The notes under the pieces are model-generated. The model was not told the origin of the DNA and made no database searches. It was given only the letters and a program-made list of their open reading frames with translations. Positions 1-12,609 of a DNA stretch of 64,000 nt are shown piece by piece; positions within the stretch are counted from its first letter, which is position 1, and every line of letters starts with the position of its first letter. Source of the DNA: Hawksworthiomyces lignivorus. Taxonomy: Eukaryota > Ascomycota > Sordariomycetes > Ophiostomatales > Ophiostomataceae. The stretch covers positions 112,366-176,365 of the forward strand of contig NTMA01000086.1 of the NCBI GenBank assembly GCA_002917075.1, read 5' to 3'. The position numbers and the translations under genes were made by a program.

Positions 1-3000
1 CGTGAATCTTGCCAAGAATGATTTGTTCTTCCTCCGACCTAGTCTGCCCTCACCGGTTGCAGAGAAAAAACAAATGCCGTAGGGCACAGAAAAGGCGGCC
101 ATGTGCGACTAGTGCAGGCTAATATTGGGCACATCCTTTCGACAAAACAGCGATAAATTAGCCAGGTGCTCGATATTAAATTTGCTCTCTCGAGCCATGC
201 GCAGGGAAACCCGCGATGGAGTTGCACGCAGTAAGACATTGATTCTGGATTCTACAATGTGGGCACTTGCTGCAAGCATTTCTATCTTACGAGAGGAAAT
301 AAGAAGGGGGTAGACAAGGGCAGCCGATAAGCAGCCTGCAGAGCGGCGCATCGCACGGAAAGGACCGACGTTCCTGCAAGAGGTATGCCAGGCAAGTGAG
401 AGCGAGAGAGCGTGAGAGAGCGTCCATTCAGGACGATAACAATACGAAGGAGATGGGTATGCCACAAATCGTCTGTGCTCTAATACCTGCTGAAGAAGGC
501 CTAGGGGGGATGTGAAGAGAGGGATGGAGAGGGGGGTTGGTGGTGGCTTAGCCATACGTATACAAGTATGTGCGTGGATTAAGCGCAGGTTTGCGAGACT
601 CGGCGACAAACCTCAAGGCAAGGAAATCAAAACGGCGCAACAAGTGCTGACAATATGCCCTTGCAACATACGAACAAACCAAAAAAAAAAAAAAAAAAAA
701 AAAAAAAGAAAAAAGAAAAGGGGAATCAGAAACAACAACAAAAAAATCAGACAAGACGACTCTGCAGCCAATGAAGGCCTCTCAAAAGGGACGGATTTGA
801 TTCCGTGGCGTCGAAGAGGTCGAACTATCAAAATTTTAGCTTTTCTGGAAGCAATAAAGCCCACAGCAGACAAGGGCCAGCAGGGCGACGCCAATAGAAA
901 GTTTACTTCATTCAGCTTGGTGTCCTAGAGTGGATATCTAAATCCAAAACGGATAGGTGCAAAAGAAGGGACCATCCATCTTATCCCACATTGAAGTATA
1001 ACAGGGCATGGAACAATTCGGGGTCTTGAGCATTTCGGGCGTTGGGAGAATCTTGAAGCCTGTCTTCGCCGAAGACGCCGACAAGCGCAACATTGCTGTG
1101 TGCAGCGTGCTCAGTACATGCGTAGCAGCAAACCGGGCGACGATGGCCGAGCTGTAGGCCAAAGGTGGCATCAGAATAGGGTGCACCGAGGTTGGCACCT
1201 TTGCTTACCAGATTGAACAAATTGGCCAATATTTTTTGCTCGTGACCGAGGTCCATTTCCGTCAGTGCAGGGTCGTTTGCAGTACGGAGTATGTACGATG
1301 TCGATGTTCCCCTCCAACGTAAAAGCGACCCCTGTGACGACTTGAACTGACTTGAACTGCATGTCAGATAACACCTATACAGAGCATGCAGGGGACCGCT
1401 GCTTGCCTCGAATAGGCTCATGCCCTAGCCCGCCCTGCGGTTCATCGAGGCTCTCGGTTGATGTCAGCTTTAAGTGCGCACCAGGCCAGTGCTCGCTCCA
1501 AAAATTCCCGCCTGGGAATCAGCGGATGCTCCTCGCCGCTAAGCTTATGCCTAGTGCCAGTTCTGTTTTCCATCGTCTATCCAAGAAGAACCCTTCTGGC
1601 AGCCAATGGAAGAAATTAACGATCTCCCCGCGGAAGTAGCTAAGGCAAAGGTAGCGGCAGGCAAAAAGGGGATTTAAAAAAAAGGCAGAAAGCAAACAGC
1701 ATCTATGTTCCCATCGGACAGCGGAAATGGACAAATGGGCTGAAAAAGTCATCATGGGTTATTCTTGGTTTAATGTTTACCTAACGCACATGTCCTCGCT
1801 TACCAACCCCATAAATGGCTTGGTCTGTCACCGGCGGGTTTTGGTTGAATTACTACTGTCATCCGCAAGTTTTTTGTGCATCATGCTTCGACGCCACATT
1901 TTGCTTCTTCAAATCCCGTGAGATCCATGGGCGATATAAGCACCAAGAAAGCAAAAGAATGAAACAAGGAAACGAGCCAGAAAATCAAATAATAAGTAAT
2001 GCTGGACCTGTCAGCACCAGTCTTTGGTTCTTACTTTCTTATCTCACTCTTAAACCAGGTAGCAGACAACCTGAAAGAGTGGTTTGCTTCGCAGCATAAT
2101 AAAATGCCGTTTTTTTATGCGAGGCGGAGGACAGCTAACCTGCCTTTCGCCACGTACATACGAGAGACAACACCAACCAGCAAATAATAACCGTTCGTCC
2201 ATGCAGTAACTAGCGTGTCAATAGTGATCAAGCGTCTCCCGCACTACCAGCCGATGAGAAAAAAGAGTTCAGCCGCCAAGAGGTGGAGAAGCTGGACCTC
2301 TGAGGAGCCGCAAGAATTCTTTGGGAAGAAAAAAAAATAAGACGGCAAAGGCAATTTAATTAGTACCAGCAAATTATACTCGTACATAGAGATTAACATG
2401 GGGGATCCACCAACAGGATGTGAAGAACCCCTCGTGAATTTTATATTTCGTGGATCTCTATCAACATTTACATTCTCCTTTTTTTAAGCGGTTTCTCTCC
2501 GTGTTTAAATTGCACCCGAGACGGCACTTGTGTAAAGTACGAACTTGAAACATGACACTAGTAAGAACAGAGACCAGGCAAAATTAGGCTTCTGAGGGAG
2601 CCAGCCAGGGGGCCCTCGATCTACGCTGATTATTTCGACAATATGCTTCCATGCCTGTTGAGAGCTGAACTGGCCTTTTTGAACGACATCGCAGGGGAGC
2701 ATCTCCCCACGCCTGCCTTTTAATCTGTCGCAGACCAAAATCTGTCGGTAAGGACAGGGCAGAGGAGAAAGTGGACAAAAAGGCACACTCCCCCATCAAA
2801 GGAAAAAAAAAAAGAAGCTATCACCAGGAATGGGGAATGGATTGCGGATTACGGTTAATACGAAGCAATATTTGCTACTAGCACTGCGGCCTCCGTGCGT
2901 ATTGGGTCGAGAGTTTTCTCCTATTTTCACTATCGGTTTTCTCTTTCGTGATCCAGCAGATTGCGATTCGTATGCGAAGTCGTATGTGCGTACGCAGAGC

Positions 3001-4273
3001 CAGGCCGACTTCGCCTCAATAAAGCGTTAGCCAAAACGCCACCAAATATGAGTCTCTTGAAGACTAAGCCCAAGACAGATAACTTCGCCAAGCTCTGAGC
3101 CTTAGGCCTACGCACTCCCCTTTCAAGTCGGCAAGTATGTGAGAAGGTGGTGCACTTTTTGTAGGCTTCTTTGTCCTTTTTTCTTCTCTATGCGATGAGC
3201 TCTGCTCCTAAGAGGGAGACGCACATTTTCATCTTTCCCTCTTCAGGTACCCAACGGATCGGGCGTACCGACGACATTCAGCTCCTGACCTCTTGCCTAT
3301 TCTACTCTTCGCTCATTTCCGTCATCTCCATCCTCTTACTATTTTCTCGTTTATGCTCGCTTCTGCTCTCGTCATTTCGGTTTTCTCTATTTTCCTTTCA
3401 TCAATTATTTATTCTGCCCCAACTTCTTCATGATCGCATTGTACTGCGCTTTTCGAAGCATACACCGGTCCCATTCCCAATGGTGGTGCGCAGCCGTAGG
3501 GCATTGAATGTGTAAAGGGCACAGACAGCCACGCTGTTTTTTCCTGCTTCCCCGCTTTGGGCAATGGTCGGGTCCTGCCGGGGGGGAGCGGGGAGGCCAG
3601 CATTTGATTCTACATACATATGCTCAGACAGTCTCCCCCGGGGGGGGGGTTGGGGGGGTTTATCCTATATCTGCACAGTATGTATTGCATCGGGGAAAAT
3701 CCTATCTCGGGTAACTTGCTTTTTTCGCGGTGTTTTTTGAGATCGAGATGCGGGAAGGGAAGCGATCTCGCCGTCGCCTCCTCAGCTGTCCGTCTGGCTT
3801 TTTCTCTTTCCGTCGCAAGTTGGGTCGCACAAACCGTTTCGTTCCTGAAACGGCCGTCGAGCCAGAGCACGATGCCGACCGTAGGCGACTTTTGTGTGGA
3901 CGTAGGCAAAAAAAAAAAGAAAAAAAAAAGCGATCTCTACTGAAGTCGCATTTCCGTAGCCTCTAGTCGTTAGAGAGAGTCTGAGAAAAGCCGAACCTAG
4001 CCACTGAGTTATGTCCGAAAGCGGATTGTGGTTTCGTCGCTTGGAGTTGCGCTTTTTGAGGAGAAACACCAGTTCCGAGGCATAAATCGCATGACAATTG
4101 GCTGCGAAAAGGAGAGTCGACAAGACGAACCAGACGAGCAACAGCGACGCGCAGAAAGGATTCTTAACTTCTTTATTTTCTCTCCTCTGGAAGAATCATC
4201 GACGCCCGCATATACGGGAATTTACATGTACGCCATTGCATTCGCTTGATTTAAAAAAAAGCCCTCTCCGATC
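1..4273. other. Gene-poor stretch, no gene recognised
   Basis: I see no recognisable protein domain or RNA gene here on either strand. The longest open frames (for example 109-609 minus and 981-1421 minus) have low-complexity composition without family motifs and are interrupted by stops on both sides. The stretch holds homopolymer runs (poly-A near 681-707 and 3907-3930, a G-rich run near 3640-3658). The last several hundred bases are the likely promoter and leader of the alcohol dehydrogenase that starts at 4274. Confidence 0.5.
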
Positions 4274-6006
4274 ATGACCGGCAAGACCATGAAGGCCGTC
4301 GTCTTCGACGGACCCCGCAAAATCTCGGTACAAGACCGGCCGGTGCCGCAATGTGAGCACCGCAGCTGACAAGCCCCCCCTTTTCCCATCCTTTCGAGCC
4401 CGAGGGCTGCATGCCAGCGGCAAGGAGGTGTGCATACATGCAAAGGCACATGCTTTGTCTCTAACTCTTGTTCCGCTCCTCCGTGTAGTGCAGGGCGACA
4501 ATGACGTCATTGTCAAAGTGCAGGCGACAGCCCTCTGCGGATCGTATGTTGTGCCAAGACCCCTCCCCCAAGGGGAAGGAAGGAAGGTGGTGGGAGAGAT
4601 TGTCCATTCCATATCTGTAAACTAACTGCGGCTGCTTGCAAACCCACGCGCCCAGTGAGCTCCACGTCTTCCGTGGCCACCAGCCGTCCGGCACGGGCTT
4701 CATCATGGGCCACGAGTTTGTCGGCACCATCGTGGAGTCCGGCCCGTCTGTGAAGAGCCTCCAAGTCGGCGACAAGGTTGTCGCGCCGTTCACGGTGTCC
4801 TGGTAAGAGAGGAGAGCGTCCCGGACGTCTTCCATCCCCAATACACCCTCCCTCCCTACCTCCTTTTACAAAAATATGGTATATACGCATGTTGCTCTCG
4901 CTCTAACTTTTTGCCTCCCCTTGCGCTCTTTTGCAGCATGGAGTGCTTCTACTGCAAGCACGGCTTCTCGTCGCGCTGCGCGCAGTCGCTGCTCTTCGGC
5001 TGCAGCAAGCTGGACGGCGGCCAGGCCGAGTACGTGCGGGTGCCATGGGCGGACGGCACGCTGGTCAAGGCGCCAGCGGCGGTGGACGACAAGGCGCTGG
5101 TGCTGATGGCGGACATCTTCCCGACGGGCTTCTTCGGGGCGCGCAACGCGTTCCGGCTGATGGCGCCGGACGTGGCGCCGACGGACGCCGTGGTGGTGGT
5201 GGTGGGCTGCGGGCCGGTGGGGCTCTGCGCGGTAGTGGCGGCGCTCGAGCACAAGCCCAAGCACCTGTTCGCCGTGGACAGCGTCGACAGCCGGCTGGCG
5301 CTAGCCAAGCAGCTGGGCGCCGAGCCGCTCAACTTTGCCGCCGACCGCGAGGGCATGGTCCGCCGTGTGCAGGAGGTGTCGGGCGGCCGCGGCGCCGATG
5401 CCGTTATCGAGGTCGTAGGGCTGAGCCCGGCCCTGCGCACGGCCTTCGACCTCATCCGGCCCTTTGGCGTCATCAGCTCGATCGGCGTGCACAACGCAGA
5501 GGTAAGGCGAGGGGCGATGGTCCTCAGCAGCGTCTTGGCTGTGTTTTCCCTCTTCTCTATCGAGTCCAAGACAAATCGCTAACCAGCCCTCCCTTTTCGT
5601 TTGTCAGATTCCATGGACCGGCAACGACGCATACAAGTACGTTCTCGCATGCTATTCCGTCTCTGGAGCGGCACCGTTTCCCTCTCTTTCCACCTTTCAC
5701 TCTTTGTTCTTGTTGAAAGCTAACGCTTCTGTCCGTCAAGCAAAAATGTGCGCATCCAGATGGGCCGCTGCCCCGTTCGCTCCATCTTTCCCGATGCGCT
5801 CGAGGTCCTCGCCAAGAACCAAGACAAGTTTAGGTATGCCCCCTCTATTTTCCTAGTGCTGTTGCCCAGCCAGTGTGTGTACCAGTTGTGCTAACTAACA
5901 CAACAACAGCTTCATGTTTGATAAGATCATGCCACTGGCGCAGGCCGAGGAAGGCTATGATCTGTTTGACAAGATGAAGGTCCAGAAGGTTGTCTTTACG
6001 CCGTGA
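4274..6006 (+). CDS. Zinc-dependent medium-chain alcohol dehydrogenase
   Basis: A GroES-like/Rossmann dehydrogenase of 354 residues in seven exons: 4274-4352, 4489-4543, 4656-4802, 4937-5501, 5608-5636, 5741-5833 and 5910-6006. All phases join cleanly and branch sites such as CTAAC are visible. It should oxidise an alcohol or reduce an aldehyde with NAD(P). The catalytic zinc ligands are the Cys of ALCGSELH and the His of GHEFVG. The structural zinc site is the four-cysteine lobe CMECFYCKHGFSSRC. The nucleotide-binding loop is VVVGCGPVGLCAV. The length is normal for the family. The start ATG opens MTGKTMKAVVFDGP, the usual first beta strand. It converges on Sen15, with about 130 bp between the stops. 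Substrate cannot be told from sequence; a formaldehyde/glutathione-type or general zinc ADH are both possible. Confidence 0.88.
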
Positions 6007-6135
6007 GACGGAGAAATTTCATTTCGCAGGCCCTCATATCAAACCGTATCAGAAGAACTGAAGAGAAATGAGCAATAAAAAAAAGTTCATGCTGTACAGA
6101 GACATGTGTTCGTGTTCCTCTTTTTTGTGACTTTT

Positions 6136-6792
6136 TCAATTTTGTCTCGGCTTCACGATGCCGTCGTGCAAGAAGTAGTAGATGACGGACGAGTCGTCTT
6201 GGACAAGAGCCAAAATAATCCGCTTGCCGCGCTTGGCACCGCGCCACTGCTTCCACTGAACATCATCAGCTCGGACTGCATCGGCAGCGTCGCCGCCAAC
6301 CGAGAGGGCAGCCGTAGCAGCATCTGCGCCTGGCGGCAGGGCGCCGATCGAGTCGAAGACGGCCGCGAACTGGCTGATGGAGGCGGCCTCGGAGAGGTGC
6401 ATCGGCAGGACCCACTCGAGCTCCGGCGGCTGGGGGATGCGCTGGCCGCTGCCGAGGGCCCGCTCGGCGCGCAGGATCTCGATCTGCTCGTCCGGGTGGA
6501 TGTAGAGGCGGCGGGGGGGCAGGCCCGAGAGCAGGATGCGCGGCCGGGGCGCGTCACTCCCTAGCTCAGCACGGCCATTGGCAGCCAGCGCGCTGCTGCT
6601 GTCGTCGCCACCATCCGTACTATGACGATCCGCAGGACCGCTCTGGCTGCGATCGCCGTCGTCGATGTCGTCACTGGTGTCGTGTAGGCGCAGCTGCGTC
6701 CAGTCCTGTTGGTTCTCCAAGTTGTTGCGCACCACGTCAGCTAGATGGCGATAGTGGCTGCCGCTGGCACTGTGGAGACTGGCCGTCGTCAT
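6136..6792 (-). CDS. SEN15: tRNA-splicing endonuclease subunit Sen15
   Basis: Uninterrupted reading frame of 218 residues. The C-terminal half matches the Sen15 family: a PEDEQ-like segment (YIHPDEQIEIL), then RGKRIILALVQDDSSVIYYF followed by the family-typical terminus HDGIVKPRQN. Sen15 is a structural subunit of the nuclear heterotetrameric endonuclease (Sen2, Sen34, Sen54, Sen15) that removes introns from pre-tRNA. The N-terminal 90 residues are acidic, Ser/Gly-rich and probably disordered. I chose the ATG at 6792 (MTTASLHSASG); an in-frame ATG at 6825 would add 11 residues that look like leader sequence. Convergent with the alcohol dehydrogenase. No intron needed. Confidence 0.82.
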   Translation of the reverse strand: MTTASLHSASGSHYRHLADVVRNNLENQQDWTQLRLHDTSDDIDDGDRSQSGPADRHSTDGGDDSSSALAANGRAELGSDAPRPRILLSGLPPRRLYIHPDEQIEILRAERALGSGQRIPQPPELEWVLPMHLSEAASISQFAAVFDSIGALPPGADAATAALSVGGDAADAVRADDVQWKQWRGAKRGKRIILALVQDDSSVIYYFLHDGIVKPRQN

Positions 6793-8278
6793 CTCCTGCT
6801 TCTTACTCAAGAAAATAAGACACAAAGGAAAAAAAAATGAAGGGCAGTAAATTAAACTTTCTGCCTATTTACATTATCTATTTCGGGTAGTGGGCTGTCC
6901 ATCAAGGTCGCATTAACATCCGCCTCCGCTGGTCGTAGTACATAGACCTAATTTTTTTTTTTTTTTTTTTTTTTTTTGGCTTCGGTTGGCTGTGCGGTTA
7001 ACCAGATGGAGGCACAATATTAGTGGCTTTCACGTGGAGAAACTAGGGGAAAAAAAAAAGAAAGTCGTTGGCTCGCTCGCACTTTCGAACGGTCAAGACC
7101 GAACCGCTGACGTCAAATACTCTCTGAGCCACCCATCAGCGTGGACAAGACTCCATTATCTGCAACAGGCAGAAGAAATGTGAATCCTTGCGGGAGTTGA
7201 CGCGTGCACATACATTTAGCATCCAATGCGACCTATGACGGTTCGGACTAGTACTCGGACTGCTAAGCCCAGCTTTATTAGGTCCTATTCACCGAGCCAC
7301 GACTTCGTACGAGGTTCTGCTTCGTACGAGGTCCAATCCCATAAGCCTACATACATACGAATATTTTACTGTTGTCTGGTTGACAACTTTGTGGCTGACA
7401 GCGCCTTCAAGTACGAGTACATACTAAAAAACGATGCAACATAGCGCCAGGTCCCCCTGAGGTTGACAAGCCAATTTCTTTGTTCTCGGCCTGCGGAAGT
7501 CCCCTGGCTACCTCCCTAGCAGCAACAAGACAAAGACAAAGAAAGAAGACGGCCAACGAGACAGGAATAGCAAAATAGAAAAAGAAAAAAGAAAAAGGAA
7601 AATAAGACTGAGACTGAGACAGAGAGGGCAGAAGGAGGGAGAAGAAAAACCTGTCACAAGCCCACCAAATCTTTTACGCCTTGTGCCTTTTCTTTCTCTC
7701 TCTTCATTTCTTCATTCGCTATTGTCGCTGTTGTATAGCAGCATCTGATCGCTTTCGGGCCACTCTTCGTCTCCGTCCTCGTCCACTCCAACTTGGACTG
7801 GTCCAGACCCATCCAGCCACATACGTCTTCCATTCACAGCACACAGCAAACAGCACAGACACACAGACATATCTCCCCGAGCAACTCCTTTTCTGCCCTG
7901 TTCCGTGCAATCTTGATCAGCTTTCCCTGCCGCTGCTGCGTCACTTTTTTATTTGGCACTTGGGGACCCTGTAAATTGCAACCTTAATCGCTGGAACGCA
8001 GACCCAACCCTCCAATTAGCATTCCTACTGCATTGTCCCGTGCTTGAACAGGAACATACTTTACCTCCTTTTATTTTTTCTTCTTTCTTTCTTAATTGCC
8101 CCTTGTTTTTGCCGTACCAGAGTTTTCCTGCAGTGTTTCCATTGCGTCACGTTATCCTCTTCTGCGACGCATTGCTGCTGGGCAGTTAATCTTTCTCCTT
8201 GGCCATTTGTCGCTCTCTGTCGCCAAATCCGCCTGGCTGTCCTCGAATGTTGCATGCTGCGTCATACCGGCAGCGATC
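6793..8278. promoter_or_regulatory. Intergenic region between two divergent genes
   Basis: No gene recognised. It lies between the divergently transcribed Sen15 and DUF2434 genes, so it should contain both promoters. A poly-T run of about 25 (6952-6976) and a purine-rich block (7500-7650) are present. From about 7660 to 8278 the plus strand is strongly pyrimidine-rich, as expected for the leader of the downstream gene. A 13-bp direct repeat (CTTCGTACGAGGT) occurs at 7303 and 7320. Confidence 0.45.
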
Positions 8279-9913
8279 ATGAGCCTACCAGGCTCGCCAG
8301 AACCCTTTCCCCCCTCGGCGGACGCCATTTCGTCCCCGTCTATAGAAATGAGCGCTATGCCTGCCGAGGGAACGCCATCCTCTTCCCCTCGGTCCCCGAC
8401 GCAGTTCCCGCCTCTGCCTCTGTCGCCCCCATCGCCTCAATCACACCACGCGCAGCGCCCGTCCTCCTCCTCCCAGGTTCGACCGCGCATAAATCCCCTA
8501 CCTGCCACCACCATCTCCACAACTACCACCACCACCGTCGCCCAGGAGCGACGAGAGTCCATTGTCAATTCTAGCGTCGGCACGAGCACAACTAGCAGCC
8601 GAGCACGACGGCTCTCCAAGAGCTTCCAAGAATCTGACCTGCCCAGAGGCTTCCTCGCCGCGACCGCCGACATGACGTCGTCGGTGCTGGTAGCGGCGCG
8701 GCCCCGGTCGGGCACCACGCGCACGCGATCGTCGACGGTGAGCGACCCCGACGAGCGGACAAAGGCGCTGCAGCAGCAGCGCACGCCATCCAAGGGCGAC
8801 GAGAGCACGCTGGTCACTGTCGACGAGCAGCAGCAGCAGCAGCACTACGCATCGGCACCGGCACTCGCGCCGGTGTTCTCAGTCAAGGGGGCGGCACAGG
8901 AGCCGGACGTCAGCACAGTGACCAAGCTGGAGGACGCGGCCGTCGGACAGATGTCGGTGCGGCCGTCGGGCGAGGACTGCGGCAGCATGGCGACGGGCAC
9001 GGGGGCCGCCGCCGCCGCCGCCGCTACCGAGGCGGACCTGTTCAAGGAGTACGACAACGGCTACCACTTCCCGCCGCGGTACACGACCAAGGAGTCGCTG
9101 AATCACGGGCTGCTGGCGTTCTGGCGGTACGCGTGCACGCCGGTGGGCTTTCTGGTGATCCTGTACGGGCTCAATGTGGTGGCGTGGGGCGGGATGCTGT
9201 TCTTGCTGCTGTGCAACGCGTCGCCGGCCATGTGCTACCCGACGTGCAACGACATCAACTCGCCGCGGCGCAAGTGGATCGAGTGGGACTCGCAGATCCT
9301 CAACGCGCTGTTCTGCGTGACGGGCTTCGGGCTGGCGCCCTGGCGCTTCCGCGACACCTACTTCTGGGCGCGCGGCTACCTGGGCCACGACCTGACGTCC
9401 ATGCGCCGCCTGGCCGGCGTGCACCGCGGCTGGATCCGCCTGCCGGGCTCCGAGCTGCTGCCCGTCGACGTCGGCCCCGCCAACGTGCCGCCCGACACGC
9501 CCGTCAGCGCCATCCCGTTCCCCGAGTCCAAGACGCCCGACGCGCCGCTGACGGGCGAACGCGCCCCGCCCACGCGGCCGTGGCGCATCGCCTTTGTAAT
9601 CGGCATGAACCTGGGCAACACGCTGCTGCAGGTCGTGCTGTCGGGCTTCATGTGGGGGCTCAACCGCTACGACCGGCCCTCGTGGTCCACGGGCCTCTTC
9701 GTCGCCCTGGCCTGCCTGGCCGGCGCCGCCGGCGGCCTCGGCATGTTCGTCGAGGGCAAGCGCGTCAAGGGCATCGAGGGCGTGCCCCTGACCGATGAGG
9801 ACCGCGCCCGCCTCGCCCGCGACAGCGCCCGCGGCGTCTACCACTACAACAACCTCAGCGGCAAGAAGCCCAAGGACAAGACCGCCGACCCGGAGGCCGG
9901 CACGGTCGCGTGA
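8279..9913 (+). CDS. DUF2434-like fungal multi-pass membrane protein
   Basis: A single-exon gene of 544 residues. The first ~250 residues are Ser/Thr/Pro/Gln-rich and look disordered, with short poly-Gln and poly-Ala runs. Four membrane segments follow: near VGFLVILYGLNVVAWGGMLF, near ILNALFCVTGFGLAPWRF, near IAFVIGMNLGNTLLQVVL and near GLFVALACLAGAAGGLGMF. The conserved core includes a cysteine-rich loop (CNASPAMCYPTC) and the segment RRKWIEWDSQILNALF. I recognise the core as the uncharacterised fungal DUF2434 family; its function is unknown. The ATG at 8279 is the first in this frame: the frame stays open upstream without an ATG, so the upstream part is taken as leader. The C-terminal tail is basic and probably cytosolic. 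Confidence 0.72.
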   Translation: MSLPGSPEPFPPSADAISSPSIEMSAMPAEGTPSSSPRSPTQFPPLPLSPPSPQSHHAQRPSSSSQVRPRINPLPATTISTTTTTTVAQERRESIVNSSVGTSTTSSRARRLSKSFQESDLPRGFLAATADMTSSVLVAARPRSGTTRTRSSTVSDPDERTKALQQQRTPSKGDESTLVTVDEQQQQQHYASAPALAPVFSVKGAAQEPDVSTVTKLEDAAVGQMSVRPSGEDCGSMATGTGAAAAAAATEADLFKEYDNGYHFPPRYTTKESLNHGLLAFWRYACTPVGFLVILYGLNVVAWGGMLFLLLCNASPAMCYPTCNDINSPRRKWIEWDSQILNALFCVTGFGLAPWRFRDTYFWARGYLGHDLTSMRRLAGVHRGWIRLPGSELLPVDVGPANVPPDTPVSAIPFPESKTPDAPLTGERAPPTRPWRIAFVIGMNLGNTLLQVVLSGFMWGLNRYDRPSWSTGLFVALACLAGAAGGLGMFVEGKRVKGIEGVPLTDEDRARLARDSARGVYHYNNLSGKKPKDKTADPEAGTVA

Positions 9914-11246
9914 GGCGGCGGGGGTTTTTTTTTGGAGTTTGATTTTTTCTTTCCTCCTTCACTGCAGTGCTGATACTGTCTTTTGTTTTGTGCGGCAGTC
10001 GATGGCGCCGGCGTACTCGGGATTTTTCGTTAACTTACTGTTTGCTGTTATTCAGCAACCGTTTCTATAGATTGCATTGCCGGAGAGGGGACAAGCGTGA
10101 CATATTACGTCCACCCAAAAAAAAAGAAGCACAGGAGCTGCTCTTCCTAGTCCATACGCATATACATACATACAGCTTTTTTTTTTTTGCTTTTCTCTCT
10201 TTTGTTCAGATATCCCTAATAAGCCCAGACGGCAGGACCTCCTTGTTTTCCAATTCAATCCTCTATTTTGTCCTTTTTTATCATTCAGTTTTGGGAATAC
10301 AAAAGCGGCAAACAAGCCTCGAGTCCACATGAGTCAATTTATCTTCCCGAGTTAGAGGATGCAATCTTGAACAGAATATTAATAACTACATGCTACTCTA
10401 ATCTTCCTCGAAATGCCCTTGCTAGATACTATGAAGAAGGGCGGACATCAAGCATGCAGACAAAACTGCCGTTGTCTCCTCATCGTTGTGCGTCTCCATT
10501 CCGTCCTGGCCATCCAGGTACCCACCCACTCGAGTCACTGTCACACATGTACACGTAGATATGGGGCTCGTTTGCAGCGGCTCAGCGGTTCTCTTTGCTC
10601 ACATAGTGCCGATAACACCACTAAAAAGATATGCTTAAGCCTAAACTATGAGCCTTATGGATACCTCTCCTTAGTTGTGGCCTGGCCGCCTGGGCCGTGG
10701 CTAGTGACCCCACTACTCCCCAGCCACAGTCTAATAGGGCGCCCAATTCCACCACGGCCTGCTGATTTTAGGCGGTCGAGCCAATTGCCCGTGACCCAAT
10801 CGTTTCAGCTGACCTGCGCCGTCCGTCATCTCCCCACATATTGCTATCTACGTGTGTATCTGCCTGCATGCGAGACAGGGCTCAACCTCTCCCTCTCTTT
10901 CTTCTTTTCTTCTTCCATCTGCTATCAACACAAGGAAGAACATTGGCAGGATAGAGCATAATTTTATCAGTATTCGACGCTGTCTATCGAACGAGCGAAG
11001 CCGTAGGAGAGGATATCATCTGCTGCGTTTCATCGGCCTCTTCGGTTTCTCGGACCGGCCGCCGTTCCCTACCTTCCTTTCTTCCATTCCTCTGTCAGAT
11101 CCGACTCGGTTTGCTTGCCGCAGTCTCTTCTCTTTCTCTTGGTCCTCCTGGCTTCCTCTGAACTGAATTCAGCTGCATTTGTCCTCTCATTCTTCTTATC
11201 TTTCTCGCTCGCCTGCTAGAGTTTGCTGCATCTCTCTTCGCTCACC
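9914..11246. other. Intergenic region and CT-rich leader
   Basis: No gene recognised in about 1.3 kb. The first part should contain the 3' UTR of the membrane-protein gene. From about 10880 to 11246 the plus strand is pyrimidine-rich and probably forms the leader of the transporter gene starting at 11247. Short open frames here (for example 10413-10961) show no family motifs. Confidence 0.45.
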
Positions 11247-12609
11247 ATGGCTTCTTCTCGGTTCCTGATTCCCGTCCTGGTGGCGATGATGCTGCTGACT
11301 GGTGTCTGCAATACGCTCTTGACGAAGTATCAGGTATGATCCCCTGCATGACTGTTTTTCTCTCTCCCTCTCTCTGTGTGCAGGTGTGTATGTGGGCTCG
11401 CAGATGATTCACTAACGATCCCGTCCTTGGCAGGACAACCAATGCGTCGGCAACTGCGACGACCCGGACCCAAAGAAGCGCGCCTACTTTGAGCAGCCCG
11501 TGCTGCAGACGGCCCAGATGTTTGTCGGCGAGATGGGCTGCTGGCTGGTCGTGGCGCTCCTGTCGCTGCGCGAGCGCTACCAGCGGAACAAGAAGGGCGG
11601 GGCGGCCGCCGGCGAGGGCGAGTACCAGCCGGTGCGGACGACCGAGGAGGAGGCGGAGGCGGACGTGGACGCGGCGAGCATCCACTCGCGCACGGCGCTG
11701 AACGGCAGCGCCGCCGGCGGCAAGAGCGTGGAGCAGTCGGTGCTCGGCGGGTTCGGCATCCTGCTGCTGGCGCTGCCGTCCATCTGCGACATCCTGGGCA
11801 CGACGCTGATGAACGCGGGCCTGCTGCTGGTGGCCGCCTCCATCTACCAGATGACGCGCGGCGCCCTGGTGCTGTTCGTCGGCCTGTTCAGCGTGCTCTT
11901 CCTGCACCGCCACCTGCACCTGTTCCAGTGGCTGTCGCTGGTCGGCGTCGTGGTGGGCGTCGCCCTGGTCGGCCTCGCCGGCGCCATCTCGCCGGACACG
12001 AACACGAACTCATCTGCCTCTTCCGCCACCGACCTCGGCACCGACGCCGTGCGCGTCATCATCGGCGTCCTGCTCATCGCCGGCGCCCAGATCTTCACCG
12101 CCACCCAGTTCGTCCTCGAGGAGTGGATCCTCGAGCGCTCGCCCATCGAGCCGCTGCGCGTCGTCGGCTGGGAGGGCCTGTTCGGCTTCCTCGTCACCGT
12201 GCTCGGTATGGCCGCCCTGCACCTCGCCGTCGGCCGCACCGACGCCGGCCGCGGCGGCTACTTTGACATGACCGCCGGCTGGCGCCAGATGACTGCCGAC
12301 CCGCGCATCCTCGTGTCCAGCGTGCTCATCATGATCAGCATCGGCGGCTTCAACTTCTTCGGCCTCTCCGTCACCCGCACCGTCAGCGCCACCTCCCGCT
12401 CCACCATCGACACCTGCCGCACCCTCTTCATCTGGCTCGTCTCCCTCGGCCTCGGCTGGGAGTCCTTCAAGTGGCTGCAGGTCGCCGGCTTCGCCCTCCT
12501 CGTCTACTTCACCTTTGTCTTCAACGGCATCGTCAAGCCCCCCCTGCAGCTCCTGCAGCCGCCCCGCGTCGAGGAGCTGCTGCCCGAGGAGCCCGTCGAG
12601 CACCTGTAA
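11247..12609 (+). CDS. SLC35F6-like drug/metabolite-superfamily transporter
   Basis: Two exons, 11247-11333 and 11434-12609, give a 420-residue membrane protein. The first exon encodes the first transmembrane helix (FLIPVLVAMMLLTGVCNTLL) and ends TKYQ; the second continues DNQCVGNC. About ten hydrophobic helices follow, with the family-typical FEQPVLQTAQMFVGE after helix 1, a charged cytosolic insertion (residues ~80-125), and the helix pair GGFGILLLALPSICDILGTT and MNAGLLLVAASIYQMTRGAL. This layout matches the SLC35F6/EamA branch of nucleotide-sugar-like transporters. Members sit in lysosomal or Golgi-type membranes; the substrate in fungi is not established. The C-terminal tail is acidic. 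No frameshift or missing helix seen. Confidence 0.76.

Noticed and set aside
7303..7332. Two copies of CTTCGTACGAGGT
   Set aside because: Only two copies 17 bp apart; not a CRISPR or functional array.
8096..8278. N-terminal extension of the DUF2434 protein
   Set aside because: The frame is open but has no ATG upstream of 8279, and the sequence looks like leader.
8879..9844. Long minus-strand open frame (321 codons) opposite the DUF2434 gene
   Set aside because: It is an antisense shadow of a GC-rich gene: composition is Ala/Arg/Gly-heavy and it carries no domain.
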